DNA from: Immundisolibacter sp049322795
Lineage (GTDB): Bacteria; Pseudomonadota; Gammaproteobacteria; Immundisolibacterales; Immundisolibacteraceae
DNA length: 64,000 nucleotides
Assembly (NCBI GenBank): GCA_049322795.1
Contig: JBMOQH010000019.1
Span: 124,001 to 188,000 of the forward strand
Reading direction: 5' to 3'
Shown: positions 1 to 8,190 of the stretch, piece by piece
How positions within the stretch are numbered: position 1 is the first letter of the stretch
Layout: the number at the start of each line of letters is the position of its first letter
The notes under the pieces: generated by a model
What the model was told of the DNA's origin: nothing
The model's input: the letters and a program-made list of their open reading frames with translations, nothing else
The model's database searches: none
Position numbers and translations under genes: made by a program

Positions 1-78
1 ACGGCGGGCTCGCTGCGCTGGGAAATCGAAACGCTGGAAGCTGTCATGAGGAGCCGACCCTTATCCGGTGCACCGTGA
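1..78 (+). CDS. possible C-terminal end of an upstream gene
   Basis: Frame 1 is open from the window edge to a TGA at 76-78 and would encode the last 25 residues of a protein entering from the left. The composition (leucine and glutamate rich, helix-like) is plausible for a C terminus, but nothing identifies a family. The rest of 79-208 shows no gene I can support. Confidence 0.25.
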   Translation, partial: TAGSLRWEIETLEAVMRSRPLSGAP

Positions 79-208
79 TGTGCATATCGGACCAAAGGAC
101 AGAAACCTTTAAGGGAAAGCGGAAAAATCTTTCGACACGGCTCTGCCGGTTCGCGCGCCGCGGCGGAATGCCCCGCACCCGAACGCGGGCCGGGCCTCGA
201 GAACGCCG

Positions 209-904
209 TTATCGCCCCCCCGCCGTGCGCGCCGAAGCCAGGGCGTGCGCCGCGCGCGTCGTTTGCGGCAACCGGTAGCGCGTGGTGCAGGCCATTACCC
301 AGTCCACGGCCCGCTCGAGGCTCAGGCGGTGGCCGACCGAGACGTAGATCGGCTTCACGCCCACCCGGCTGCGCAGCACGGCGCCGACAAGCTCGCCCCG
401 ATCGTGCAGCGGCACCCACGCGCCGCGCCGATCGGGCACGGCCGCGTGCTCGCCGACCAGGCGGGTCTTGGCAACGCCGATGCACGGCAGACCGGTCAGC
501 ACGCCGAGATGACAGGCGATGCCAAAGCGGCGCGGGTGCGCCCTGCCCTGCCCGTCCACCAGCAGCAGATCAGGGCTCGTACCGAGCCTCGCGAGCGCCT
601 GCATCACCACCGGCAACTCCCGAAACGACAGCAGGCCCGGCACATAGGGAAACTCGACCGGCCGTTCGGCCAAGGCATGCTCGACAGCCTCCAGGCCTGG
701 GAAGGACAGCACCGCCACCGCCGCCCGGGCGAGTCGGCCATCGCCCGGAAAGCCCACGTCGACACCGGCCACCCGGCGCACCTGGCCGACGTCGTCCACG
801 AGCCGCACGCGGTCCGCCAGCGCACGCTGCTGCGCAACCGCCGCATCGGCGCTGCGCGGCCAGGCGAAATCATCCACAGCGCCGGTGCTATCCTCGCCGA
901 CCAT
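209..904 (-). CDS. nfi: endonuclease V (deoxyinosine 3' endonuclease)
   Basis: Cleaves DNA one phosphodiester 3' of deoxyinosine in repair of deaminated adenine. The 231-residue protein has the family's metal-binding set: Asp49 in the GVDVGF strand, Tyr87 and Glu96 in FPYVPGLLSFRE, and Asp117 in LLVDGQGRAHPRRFG, followed by GVAKTRL. I start at the ATG at 902-904; the reading frame continues upstream but that part is antisense to the neighbouring thioesterase and does not resemble the family. The chosen start codon overlaps the divergent thioesterase start by two bases, so a later alternative start is possible although no in-frame ATG follows before the conserved core. Monocistronic as far as visible. 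Confidence 0.9.
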   Translation of the reverse strand: MVGEDSTGAVDDFAWPRSADAAVAQQRALADRVRLVDDVGQVRRVAGVDVGFPGDGRLARAAVAVLSFPGLEAVEHALAERPVEFPYVPGLLSFRELPVVMQALARLGTSPDLLLVDGQGRAHPRRFGIACHLGVLTGLPCIGVAKTRLVGEHAAVPDRRGAWVPLHDRGELVGAVLRSRVGVKPIYVSVGHRLSLERAVDWVMACTTRYRLPQTTRAAHALASARTAGGR

Positions 905-1346
905 GGTCGAACCCAACTCCGAACTGGCGGGCGCCGTGGCGCGCTCGCTGTACGCTCGAGACGCCGCCGCCCGCGGGCTCTGCATTGAAATCTGCCACTG
1001 CGGGCCGGGCGAGGCCGTGCTGACCATGACCGTCGGCGACGCCATGCTGAACGGCCACGGCATCTGTCACGGCGGATTCATTTTCAGTCTCGCCGACACG
1101 GCGTTTGCCTATGCCTGCAACAGTGGCAACGAGCTGACCGTGGCCCAGCATTGCAGCATCGATTTTCTGCGCCCGGCACGGGCTGGCGAGCGCCTGACCG
1201 CGACCGCGCGCGAAACCGCGCGCCGTCCCCGCAGTGGTATCTACGACGTCACCGTACGCGGCGCGGACGGCGAACCGGTGGCGCTGTTCCGGGGCCTGTC
1301 GCGCAGTCGTCCGGGCACGTCGGTGATCGAGGAAACACCGCCCTGA
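903..1346 (+). CDS. paaI: PaaI-type hotdog acyl-CoA thioesterase
   Basis: A 147-residue single hotdog-fold thioesterase that hydrolyses (hydroxy)phenylacetyl-CoA or similar aryl-CoA esters, releasing CoA trapped in stalled aromatic degradation. The motif GHGICHGGFIFSLADTAFA (residues 51-69), with Asn50 before it and Asp65 inside it, is the PaaI active-site signature. The ATG at 903 is preferred over an in-frame ATG at 885 because family members begin near this point. No other phenylacetate genes are nearby, so it may act generally on aromatic CoA esters, which fits the catabolic genes elsewhere in the window. Confidence 0.85.
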   Translation: MVEPNSELAGAVARSLYARDAAARGLCIEICHCGPGEAVLTMTVGDAMLNGHGICHGGFIFSLADTAFAYACNSGNELTVAQHCSIDFLRPARAGERLTATARETARRPRSGIYDVTVRGADGEPVALFRGLSRSRPGTSVIEETPP

Positions 1347-1348
1347 GA

Positions 1349-1371
1349 AAGCGCTGATCGACTCAGCGCTT
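1349..1371 (+). terminator. hairpin terminator-like repeat between paaI and mazG
   Basis: Perfect 9-bp inverted repeat, AAGCGCTGA and TCAGCGCTT with a 5-nt loop, starting 3 bases after the paaI stop and lying between two convergent genes. There is no T-tract, so termination is inferred from position and symmetry. Confidence 0.45.
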
Positions 1372-1476
1372 CCGGCCCCGGAGGGGATGTCCCGGCCGAC
1401 ATCAAGGACGTCCACCCTGGGATCGTGAAGCCCGTCGCGGGCCGGTACCGCGATGCGGCGAACGGCACGCGCCGCC

Positions 1477-2262
1477 TCAGAGCCCGGCGGCTTTGGCGGC
1501 ATCCCAAAGAGCGTCGAGTTCGGCCAGCGTGCAGCCCTCGGCCTGCCGGCCGGCGGCCTGCAAGGCGTGTTCGATGTAGGCGAAGCGGCGCTCGAACTTC
1601 GCATTGCCGCGGCGCAGCGCATCCTCCGCATCCACCTCGAGGTGCCGGGCGAGGTTCGCCATCACGAACAGCAGGTCACCGAGCTCGTCCGCCACCGCCT
1701 CGCGGTCGTCCTGACTCAGCGCCGCGCGCACCTCGGCCAGTTCCTCGTCCAGCTTGTCGAGCACCGGCGCCAGATCAGGCCAGTCGAAGCCTACCCGCGC
1801 CGCGCGCTGCTGGAGTTTCTGGGCGCGCCTCAAGGCCGGCAGCGCCTGCGCCACGCCGGCCAGCAGGCCCGCATCCTTGTCGGCGCGTTCGGCACGTTCG
1901 GCTGCCTTGGCCGACTCCCAGGCCGCCGAGCGCTCGGCATCGGTCTCGAACACGGCATCGCCGAACACGTGCGGGTGGCGGCGCACCAGCTTGTCGCAAA
2001 TGCCGGCGGCGACGTCCTCGAAGTCGAACAGGCCGGCCTCGCACGCCATCTGCGCGTGGAAGGCGACTTGAAGCAGCAGGTCGCCCAGCTCCAGACGCAA
2101 ATCGTCGAAATCGCGCCGCGCGATGGCATCCGCAACTTCGTAGGCTTCCTCGAGCGTATACGGCGCGATGCTGGCGAAGTCCTGGCGCAAATCCCAGGCG
2201 CAGCCATGCCGCGGGTCACGCAGGCGGGCCATGAGTTCGACGAGACGGCGGGTGTGTTGCAT
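1477..2262 (-). CDS. mazG: nucleoside triphosphate pyrophosphohydrolase MazG
   Basis: Hydrolyses (d)NTPs to NMP and pyrophosphate, a house-cleaning and stringent-response-linked activity. The 261-residue protein carries the two tandem MazG helical domains of the E. coli type. The first contains CAWDLRQDF, LEEAYEVADAI and DLRLELGDLLLQVAFHAQ (Mg-binding Glu/Asp residues), the second ADELGDLLFVMANLARHL near residue 190. Full length for the family. It is convergent with paaI and divergent from the LpxH-like gene, with an AT-rich intergenic stretch of 142 bases upstream. Confidence 0.93.
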   Translation of the reverse strand: MQHTRRLVELMARLRDPRHGCAWDLRQDFASIAPYTLEEAYEVADAIARRDFDDLRLELGDLLLQVAFHAQMACEAGLFDFEDVAAGICDKLVRRHPHVFGDAVFETDAERSAAWESAKAAERAERADKDAGLLAGVAQALPALRRAQKLQQRAARVGFDWPDLAPVLDKLDEELAEVRAALSQDDREAVADELGDLLFVMANLARHLEVDAEDALRRGNAKFERRFAYIEHALQAAGRQAEGCTLAELDALWDAAKAAGL

Positions 2263-2361
2263 GACGCCGATTATCGCGGCACCGCGCCACCGGCGTCAGC
2301 CTGAATTCACGGCACTAAAATATTACATCGCAACAACATAAAGTTAATGAATTCGTAACAG

Positions 2362-2390
2362 TTGACGCGCACAGTGCGCGCCAATTTGTT
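2362..2390 (+). promoter_or_regulatory. candidate promoter with internal palindrome
   Basis: In the AT-rich gap before the LpxH-like gene, TTGACG (2362-2367) lies 17 bases before TTTGTT (2385-2390). A 15-base palindrome, CGCGCAC-A-GTGCGCG at 2366-2380, occupies the spacer and would suit a repressor site. The -35 is good and the -10 poor. Confidence 0.35.
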
Positions 2391-2404
2391 ATGGGAGCAA
2401 CCGC

Positions 2405-3205
2405 ATGCCGTCAGGTAAAAGTTCGGCCCGCCACTACCGCACGGTGTGGATCTCCGACGTCCACCTGGGATTTCCGGGCTGCCGGGCGGACTTCCTGCTG
2501 GATTTTCTGCACCGCGTCACCTGCGACCGGCTGTACCTGGTCGGCGACATCATCGATTTCTGGCACATGCGCCGCGGCCTGTACTGGCCGCAGGCCCACA
2601 ACAACGTGGTGCGCACCGTGCTCGGCAAGGCCAAGCACGGCACCGAGGTGATCTATGTGCCCGGCAACCACGACGAGCTGCTGCGCGCGCACGACGGCCT
2701 GCAAATGGGCCAGCTCACCATCCGCGAGCGGGCGGTGCATGAAACGGCCGACGGCCGGCGTCTGCTGGTGATGCACGGCGATGAGTTCGACAGCGTGGTC
2801 AAGTGCAGCCGCCTGCTGGCACTGGCCGGCAGCCAGGCCTACGCCCTGCTTCTGCGCGCCAACCGGCTGGTCAACTTCGTGCGCAGCAAAATGGGCCTGC
2901 CCTACTGGTCGCTCGCCGGGCACCTGAAGCACAAGGTCAAGAATGCGGTGAACTTCATCTCCAATTTCGAGTCCGCGGTGGCGCTGGCGGCACGCCGACA
3001 CGGCGCGGACGGTGTCGTGTGCGGGCACATACACCGCGCCGAAATCAGCCTGCTGGGGGACACCCTGTACATGAACTGCGGCGACTGGGTGGAGAGCTGC
3101 ACCGCGCTGGTGGAGCACGCTGACGGCAAGATCGAGCTGCTGCACTGGTCCGACCAGCAGCACGCCCTGAAGACCGAAGCGGCGCTGCCGGCGCTGGCGG
3201 CATGA
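2405..3205 (+). CDS. UDP-2,3-diacylglucosamine diphosphatase-family metallophosphoesterase
   Basis: A 266-residue calcineurin-like phosphoesterase of the LpxH/COG2908 group. The dinuclear-metal motifs are in order: SDVHLG (Asp18, His20), GDIIDFW (Asp48), GNHDE (Asn88, His89), MHGDEFD and GHIHRAE. True LpxH cleaves UDP-2,3-diacylglucosamine in lipid A synthesis. This longer variant is coupled to a glycosyltransferase, a pairing seen in other proteobacteria, and may act on another lipid-linked pyrophosphate. The downstream glycosyltransferase overlaps it by 4 bases (ATGA), indicating translational coupling. Confidence 0.82.
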   Translation: MPSGKSSARHYRTVWISDVHLGFPGCRADFLLDFLHRVTCDRLYLVGDIIDFWHMRRGLYWPQAHNNVVRTVLGKAKHGTEVIYVPGNHDELLRAHDGLQMGQLTIRERAVHETADGRRLLVMHGDEFDSVVKCSRLLALAGSQAYALLLRANRLVNFVRSKMGLPYWSLAGHLKHKVKNAVNFISNFESAVALAARRHGADGVVCGHIHRAEISLLGDTLYMNCGDWVESCTALVEHADGKIELLHWSDQQHALKTEAALPALAA

Positions 3206-4248
3206 GGATAGCCATCGTCTCGGATGCCTGGGAACCGCAGATCAACGGCGTCGTCACCACCCTCAAGCGCACCTGTGAGGAGCTCACGGCGCTCGGCCAC
3301 AAGGCCGCGGTGATCGGCCCGGACCGTTTCCGCACCCTGCCCTGCCCCGGCTATCGGTCGATCCGACTGGCGCTGTGGCCAGCGCCAAAGTTGACGCGCC
3401 TGCTGAACGAGCTGGAACCGGACGCCATCCACATCGCCACCGAGGGCCCACTCGGCCAGGCGGCGCGACGCTACTGCCTCGATCGCGGGCTCGACTTCAC
3501 GACGGCGTACCACACGCAGTTCCCGGAGTACCTTGCGCTGCGCACGCCGATCCCCGCGCGCTGGACCTATTCCCTGGTGCGCCGCTTCCATGCGGCAGCG
3601 GCGCGCACCATGGTCGCCACCGCCTCACAGCAGGCGGCGCTGGAACAGCACGGCTTCCGTCATCTGGTGCGCTGGAGCCGCGGCGTCGATACCGCGCTGT
3701 TCCGGCCGCGTGACAAGGGCTTCCTGCTGGCGCCGCGGCCGATCGCCATGTTCGTGGGCCGCGTGGCGGTGGAGAAGAACCTCGACGCCTTCCTGGCGCT
3801 CGACCTGCCGGGCAGCAAGTTCGTCGTCGGCGACGGCCCGGCCCTGCCGAGCCTGCGCGAGCGCTACCCCACGGTACGCTTTACGGGCTTCAAGCAAGGC
3901 GAGGACCTGGCTCGACACCTCGCCGCAGCGGACGTGTTCGTGTTCCCGAGCCGCACCGACACCTTTGGCCTGGTGCTGCTGGAGGCAATGGCCTGCGGCG
4001 TGCCGGTGGCGGCCTACCCGGTCACCGGCCCCAAGGACGTCGTACTGCCCGGCGTGACCGGCGTCCTGCACGAGGATCTGGCCCACGCCGTGCGGCAGGC
4101 GCTGCGCCTGGACCCTTCGGCCTGCGTGGCGCACGCCAGAGCCTATTCCTGGCGCAACGCGACCTTGCAATTCCTGGCCAACCTCGCCGCCCCCCTCCAT
4201 GCCGACACGGCACCGGCCCACGAAGCCGAGGACGTGGGCTGCTACTGA
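3202..4248 (+). CDS. GT4-family glycosyltransferase
   Basis: A 348-residue GT-B glycosyltransferase. The N terminus (MRIAIVSDAWEPQINGVV) is typical of family 4 enzymes with an acceptor-site loop after the first strand. The C-terminal half has the nucleotide-sugar motif VGRVAVEKNL and the EX7E-type segment FPSRTDTFGLVLLEAMACG. Its sequence style resembles the glucosyl/sulfoquinovosyl-diacylglycerol synthase group, so a lipid acceptor is likely but not proven. It shares an ATGA overlap with the phosphoesterase, suggesting that the two act on the same envelope glycolipid. It ends convergent with the metal permease gene. Confidence 0.83.
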   Translation: MRIAIVSDAWEPQINGVVTTLKRTCEELTALGHKAAVIGPDRFRTLPCPGYRSIRLALWPAPKLTRLLNELEPDAIHIATEGPLGQAARRYCLDRGLDFTTAYHTQFPEYLALRTPIPARWTYSLVRRFHAAAARTMVATASQQAALEQHGFRHLVRWSRGVDTALFRPRDKGFLLAPRPIAMFVGRVAVEKNLDAFLALDLPGSKFVVGDGPALPSLRERYPTVRFTGFKQGEDLARHLAAADVFVFPSRTDTFGLVLLEAMACGVPVAAYPVTGPKDVVLPGVTGVLHEDLAHAVRQALRLDPSACVAHARAYSWRNATLQFLANLAAPLHADTAPAHEAEDVGCY

Positions 4249-4318
4249 TCACCCCGCGCGGCCAGCGCGGGCGCCTGGCCGGACACCCAACGCGCGTCAG
4301 ACGCCAGCGAAATGGCCG

Positions 4319-5068
4319 CTACCGCGTGCAGCGATGTCGAGTCCACACGGAAGCCACCACACCGCTGCCGACCAGCGCCAGCACGATGGCCGCGCCGGCC
4401 GGCAGATCGAACATCGCCGAGGCCAGCAGCCCCAGCGCATAGCCGGCGGCGCCGATGGCGTAGGCACGACCCGCCCGTCCGCCGGCTGCCAGTGCCGGCA
4501 CGATCAGGCTGGCGAACACCAGGTACACGCCGACCACCTGCACCGCGGCGGTGACGGTGACGGCGAACAGCAGGTAGAAGCCCAGCGGCGATGCCTTGAG
4601 GCGCAGGCCGTGCCAGGCCGCCAGCACGGCCGCGGTGACCAGCGCCAGCGGCCACAGGTCGCCCCAGGTGGTCCACAGGATCTGGCCGACCAGCAGCTCC
4701 TGCAGGTGCTCGCCGGCGTGCGGGTCATGGCTCATGACCAGGATGGCGGCGCAGGCGGCGGTGACGAAGCTGACGCCGATCAGTGCCTCCAGCCGATCCT
4801 GCGCGCGCCGTTCGAGCGCGCGCAGGATCAGCGCCCCGGCCAGCGCCGCCGCGACGGCGCTGGCCTGCGTGCGCCAGCCGCCGACCTCGAACCCCGCCGC
4901 GCTGGCCACGACGATGCCCAGGCCCGCGAACTGGGCGATGGCGAGATCGATGAAGATGATCCCGCGCCGCAGTACCTCGCCGCCCAGCGGCACATGGGTG
5001 GTGAGTACCAGCAAACCCGCCACGAAGGCCGGCGCGAGGATGCCAACCTCGACGCCGGCAATGGTCAC
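4319..5068 (-). CDS. ZnuB-type metal ABC transporter permease
   Basis: A 249-residue, strongly hydrophobic ABC-3 family permease with about seven or eight membrane spans. Recognisable family segments are RRGIIFIDLAIAQFAGLG near the N terminus, GQILWTTW in the middle and the conserved VVGVYLVFASLIVPAL. It would carry Zn2+ or Mn2+ across the inner membrane. The GTG start at 5066-5068 overlaps the stop of the binding-protein gene by 4 bases (GTGA). It is the last gene of the operon, and no ATP-binding subunit gene follows or precedes it. Confidence 0.85.
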   Translation of the reverse strand: MTIAGVEVGILAPAFVAGLLVLTTHVPLGGEVLRRGIIFIDLAIAQFAGLGIVVASAAGFEVGGWRTQASAVAAALAGALILRALERRAQDRLEALIGVSFVTAACAAILVMSHDPHAGEHLQELLVGQILWTTWGDLWPLALVTAAVLAAWHGLRLKASPLGFYLLFAVTVTAAVQVVGVYLVFASLIVPALAAGGRAGRAYAIGAAGYALGLLASAMFDLPAGAAIVLALVGSGVVASVWTRHRCTR

Positions 5069-5967
5069 GGTGCCGCCCCCAGCAGGAGCGCCAGCGTTAC
5101 CTCGTACAGGCCGAACAGATCGTCGGTGCCCGGCGCGCCGCCCGCCGTGTAAGGCAGCTCGACCGCCGGGATGCCGGCCTTGTCCGCCAGCCACTGCGAG
5201 GGCCGCGCCGACTGATAGGCGCTGCGCAGAATCGCCCGCGCCGGCTGCGCCTTGAGCGTCTCCAGCAGCGCTGCCAGATGCGCCGCCGAGGGCTCGACGC
5301 CGGGCTTGGGCTCGAGATCGCCCACCGGAACCAGCCCGATCCAGTCCGCAAGATAGGAAAAGTTCCTGTGGTGCACCACCACCGGCACGCCCCTGAGACG
5401 CGCGGCCTGCCCTTCCCAGCGCCCGATCGCCGTCTGCCAGCGGGCCTGGAAGTCGGCGTTGCGCTGCGCGTAGTCGCCGGCGTGGGCGGGGTCGAGCTGC
5501 GCCAGCCGCTCAGCCAGCGCCGCGGCAATCCGCGCCAGGCGGCGCGGGTCCAGGTGCACATGCGGATTGCCCGCTGCGTGCAGATCGCCACGGGAGCGAT
5601 CGACGCTGTCCGGCTTTTCGAGCAGCGGCACCTGGGCAGCGGCTTCGAAAAAGCCCGGCTGCCCCGGCTGGATGCGGCCGTTGCCGGCCTCACGCTGCAG
5701 CAGCGGCAACCAGCCGGCCTCGAGCTCGGCGCCGGTGCACACCAGCAGATCGGCGCGCCGGGCCCTGGCCAGCAGCGAGGGCCGCGCCTCGATGCGGTGC
5801 GGGTCCTGCAGCGCCGTGGTGGCCGAGTCGATCTCGGCCAGTTCGCCGGCCAGCTCGCGGGTGAGCGCCGCCCACTCGGGTTCGCAGGCCAGCACGCGCA
5901 GCGCCGCCTGCGCCGCCGGGGCGGCGAGCAGGGCCAGGCCCGTCCATAAAGCAATGAACCATCTCAT
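5065..5967 (-). CDS. ZnuA-like metal-binding ABC transporter substrate protein
   Basis: A 300-residue periplasmic cluster A-I (ZnuA/TroA family) binding protein. Residues 1-21 form a signal peptide (ending AAPAAQA). The three histidine segments of the metal site are visible: DPHRIEARPS (His57), NPHVHLDPRRL and VHHRNFSYLADWIGL. The His-rich acidic loop of classic ZnuA is absent. The start ATG at 5965-5967 places the signal peptide correctly; the open frame extends further upstream only as an overlap with the barrel gene. It lies 11 bases downstream of that gene, which ties an outer-membrane protein to this importer. Confidence 0.88.
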   Translation of the reverse strand: MRWFIALWTGLALLAAPAAQAALRVLACEPEWAALTRELAGELAEIDSATTALQDPHRIEARPSLLARARRADLLVCTGAELEAGWLPLLQREAGNGRIQPGQPGFFEAAAQVPLLEKPDSVDRSRGDLHAAGNPHVHLDPRRLARIAAALAERLAQLDPAHAGDYAQRNADFQARWQTAIGRWEGQAARLRGVPVVVHHRNFSYLADWIGLVPVGDLEPKPGVEPSAAHLAALLETLKAQPARAILRSAYQSARPSQWLADKAGIPAVELPYTAGGAPGTDDLFGLYEVTLALLLGAAP

Positions 5968-5978
5968 GACCGCCTCCC

Positions 5979-7376
5979 TCAGAACCGGTGGGCGCCGTGC
6001 GGGCCCAGGCTCATGATGTATTGCAGGAAGAATTGGTCGTCCGCTGCGCCGCGCAGCGCCTCGTCGCGGTTGTACTGCAGGCGAAAGCGCGAGAACTCGG
6101 ACGGCGAGAAGTCGGTCATCAGGCTCCAGCGCTCGGGGTGCTGACGGGAACCGTCGAGACTCGCCGCGTTCAGGCCGAAGTCGGTCGAGCCGCTGGACAG
6201 CCGGCTGTAGCGCGTGCCGACCCGCCAGCGCGGCATGAACTGGTACACCGCCTGGGCGTAATAGCCGGACTGATCGCTGTCGTAGCCATCGGCGAGACCC
6301 AGGCAGGCGCCGCCCTCGGCGGTGTTGTCCAGGCACTCGAGCGCGCCCTGCTCGTCGCGCTGGAAGTACTCAGCCGCGAAGGTGAAGTTGCGTTCGCGCG
6401 GGTTGCCGTTCGGCGCCCATTTCCACACGAAGTCGGCCAGCCAGGTCTTCGAATCGCCGGAGAACAGTGTCAGCGCCTCGACGTCGTTGAGGTCATCCAC
6501 CCAGCCCTCGCGTTCCCGCGGCCGTGCCTTCACATAGGACAGACCGGCGCGCCAGCTGTGCGAGTCGCCGAGGTCGTCGCCCAGATGCGCGAACAGCGCC
6601 CAGGTGCCGGCACCGTTCTTGTCGCCACCCTCGTCGGAGCCCGGGAAGAACTGGCCCTTGGCCACCTCGGCGCCGAACTCCAGGAACAGCGGCGTCGGCG
6701 CCAGCCAGCGCAGTTGCACGCCGTCCTCAAACAGCCCCTCGCCGAACAGCGCCTCGTAGACCAGGTTGTTGTCGGCGAAGTCCCAGGCGTGCGGGTGCTT
6801 CTCGTTCTGGTAGCCGATGCCCGAGCGGTAGCGCCCACCCTTGACGGTGAAGCCGTGGCCGAGCTGCGTGCTCTGGAACCAGGCTTCCTCCACCTCGACC
6901 TCCTCGTCCAGGAAAGCGAGATTCAGGTAGCCGCGCAGGTACGGGTCGATGTTGGCGCTCATCACCAGCTCGGTGTGCTCGAGCGTGAAGCCGCGCTCGG
7001 CGTGCGCGTGCTCGCCGGCCGGCAGAAAACCGCTGATCGGCCGCTCGCCGCCGGCGCGGTCGATATAGGCCCCCTGCAGGATGAGCGAGATGTCGGGATT
7101 GAAGGCACCCGTGGTGGGCGCCGGGCTGGCCTTGGCGCTCTGCTCGGCCGTCGCGACCGCGGTGGAGGCGGTCTGCGCGGCCTGGTCGGCCTGCGCCTCG
7201 GCCGTCTGCACGCGGCCTTCGAGCGCCTTGAGACGCTGTTCGTAATCGGCCTGCAGGGCCTGGAATTTCTGGTCGAACTCGGCGCGCAGGGTGTCGAGGT
7301 CGGATTGCGGCGCAGCCAGCGCCGGTACGGCAAGCGCGCCTAGCGCCGCCGCGGCAATTGCCAAACGGTAAGACAT
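5979..7376 (-). CDS. outer-membrane beta-barrel protein with N-terminal coiled coil
   Basis: A 465-residue exported protein: signal peptide (1-21, ending VPALAA), a heptad-rich segment at about 25-65, an Ala/Thr/Pro linker to about 90, then repeated amphipathic strands rich in aromatic and acidic residues. The last residue is Phe, the usual signal for barrel assembly. The architecture resembles phosphate-selective porins (OprO/OprP type). Its position in one operon with a ZnuA/ZnuB-like pair suggests a zinc- or metal-conducting barrel, which is an inference from context. No TonB box or plug domain is seen. Confidence 0.75.
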   Translation of the reverse strand: MSYRLAIAAAALGALAVPALAAPQSDLDTLRAEFDQKFQALQADYEQRLKALEGRVQTAEAQADQAAQTASTAVATAEQSAKASPAPTTGAFNPDISLILQGAYIDRAGGERPISGFLPAGEHAHAERGFTLEHTELVMSANIDPYLRGYLNLAFLDEEVEVEEAWFQSTQLGHGFTVKGGRYRSGIGYQNEKHPHAWDFADNNLVYEALFGEGLFEDGVQLRWLAPTPLFLEFGAEVAKGQFFPGSDEGGDKNGAGTWALFAHLGDDLGDSHSWRAGLSYVKARPREREGWVDDLNDVEALTLFSGDSKTWLADFVWKWAPNGNPRERNFTFAAEYFQRDEQGALECLDNTAEGGACLGLADGYDSDQSGYYAQAVYQFMPRWRVGTRYSRLSSGSTDFGLNAASLDGSRQHPERWSLMTDFSPSEFSRFRLQYNRDEALRGAADDQFFLQYIMSLGPHGAHRF

Positions 7377-7451
7377 GGATGAACTCCCGAGATCGGCCCC
7401 AGGGCGGGACCGATGAATCGATGCGGCGGACCCGAGGCCGCCGGTCAGCTT

Positions 7452-7817
7452 TCAGGCAGACCGGGGCACGGGCGGCGCACGCGCCTGGTACGGGAGATCG
7501 ATGCGAGCGGGAGTCGGCGCCGGCCGGATGCCAGACGGCACCGCGGCAACCGGCGGCGGCAGAACCGGCGCGGTGACCGACGGGGCGAGAACGCCGTCGC
7601 TACCGGCGTGCAACAAACACTGGGCGCAGGCGGCGTGCTGCGGCAGCGCCGGCGCGTCGGGCCCAGCGTCATCGGACAGATGACCGACGGCATGCAGCAG
7701 CCCGCCGGTCTGCCAAGCCAGGAACAGGGCCGCCAGCAACAGCGCCCACGACAAGCGCTGCGCGCGGCCGGACAGCCGCATCACGGGCGCTTTGCCGTGA
7801 ATCCGCTTTGGTGTCAC
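7452..7817 (-). CDS. small His/Cys-containing membrane-anchored protein (DUF2946-like)
   Basis: A 121-residue protein with one hydrophobic segment (RLSWALLLAALFLAWQTGG) near the N terminus. It is followed by a short metal-ligand-rich region, LHAVGHLSD and QHAACAQCLLHAG (CxxC flanked by histidines), and a Pro/Ala-rich tail. This pattern resembles DUF2946-type proteins found next to metal transporters. An internal ATG at 7781 would give a shorter, more typical signal anchor. It is the first gene of the metal operon, 75 bases before the barrel gene. A periplasmic metal-handling or sensing role is plausible but unproven. Confidence 0.6.
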   Translation of the reverse strand: MTPKRIHGKAPVMRLSGRAQRLSWALLLAALFLAWQTGGLLHAVGHLSDDAGPDAPALPQHAACAQCLLHAGSDGVLAPSVTAPVLPPPVAAVPSGIRPAPTPARIDLPYQARAPPVPRSA

Positions 7818-7856
7818 GCGGCTGTGCCTGGTCGATTGGTCACGTTCGGATCACGC

Positions 7857-8177
7857 TCAGACGCTGAAGCTCTCACCGCAGCCGCAGCTTTCCTTGACGT
7901 TCGGGTTATTGAACTTGAAGGCCTCGTTCAGGCCTTCCTTGCGGTAGTCGAGTTCCATGCCGTCGAGGATCGGCAGGCTATCGGCCGAGACCACCAGGCG
8001 CACGCCCTGGTCGTCGAACTGCACGTCGTCGTCGTTGATCTGCGCCGCCGGTTCCACCACGTAGGCGTAACCCGAGCAGCCGCTCTTGCGCACGCCAAGG
8101 CGCAGCCGCGGCGGCTGCTGGTCGGCGAGGATCTGCGCCACGCGGCGGGCGGCGGCTTCGGTCAGGCGAATGGTCAT
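7857..8177 (-). CDS. A-type Fe-S carrier (IscA/SufA/ErpA family)
   Basis: A 106-residue HesB/IscA-fold protein that accepts a nascent Fe-S cluster from the scaffold and hands it to target apoproteins. The three ligand cysteines are present: Cys34 (KSGCSGY) and Cys98/Cys100 in the C-terminal ESCGCG motif. It is the last gene of the suf operon, 13 bases after sufT. That makes it the functional SufA of this system, although sequence alone does not separate SufA from ErpA. Confidence 0.9.
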   Translation of the reverse strand: MTIRLTEAAARRVAQILADQQPPRLRLGVRKSGCSGYAYVVEPAAQINDDDVQFDDQGVRLVVSADSLPILDGMELDYRKEGLNEAFKFNNPNVKESCGCGESFSV

Positions 8178-8190
8178 GGATCGAGCCTCC

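Noticed and set aside
75..278. 67-codon plus-strand frame at the left edge
   Set aside because: Arg-rich, no ribosome site, overlaps the end of nfi; no support as a gene.
7818..7860. Zur box in front of the metal operon
   Set aside because: Only GTGATCC/GTGACC near-repeats are seen; nothing resembling a Zur palindrome.
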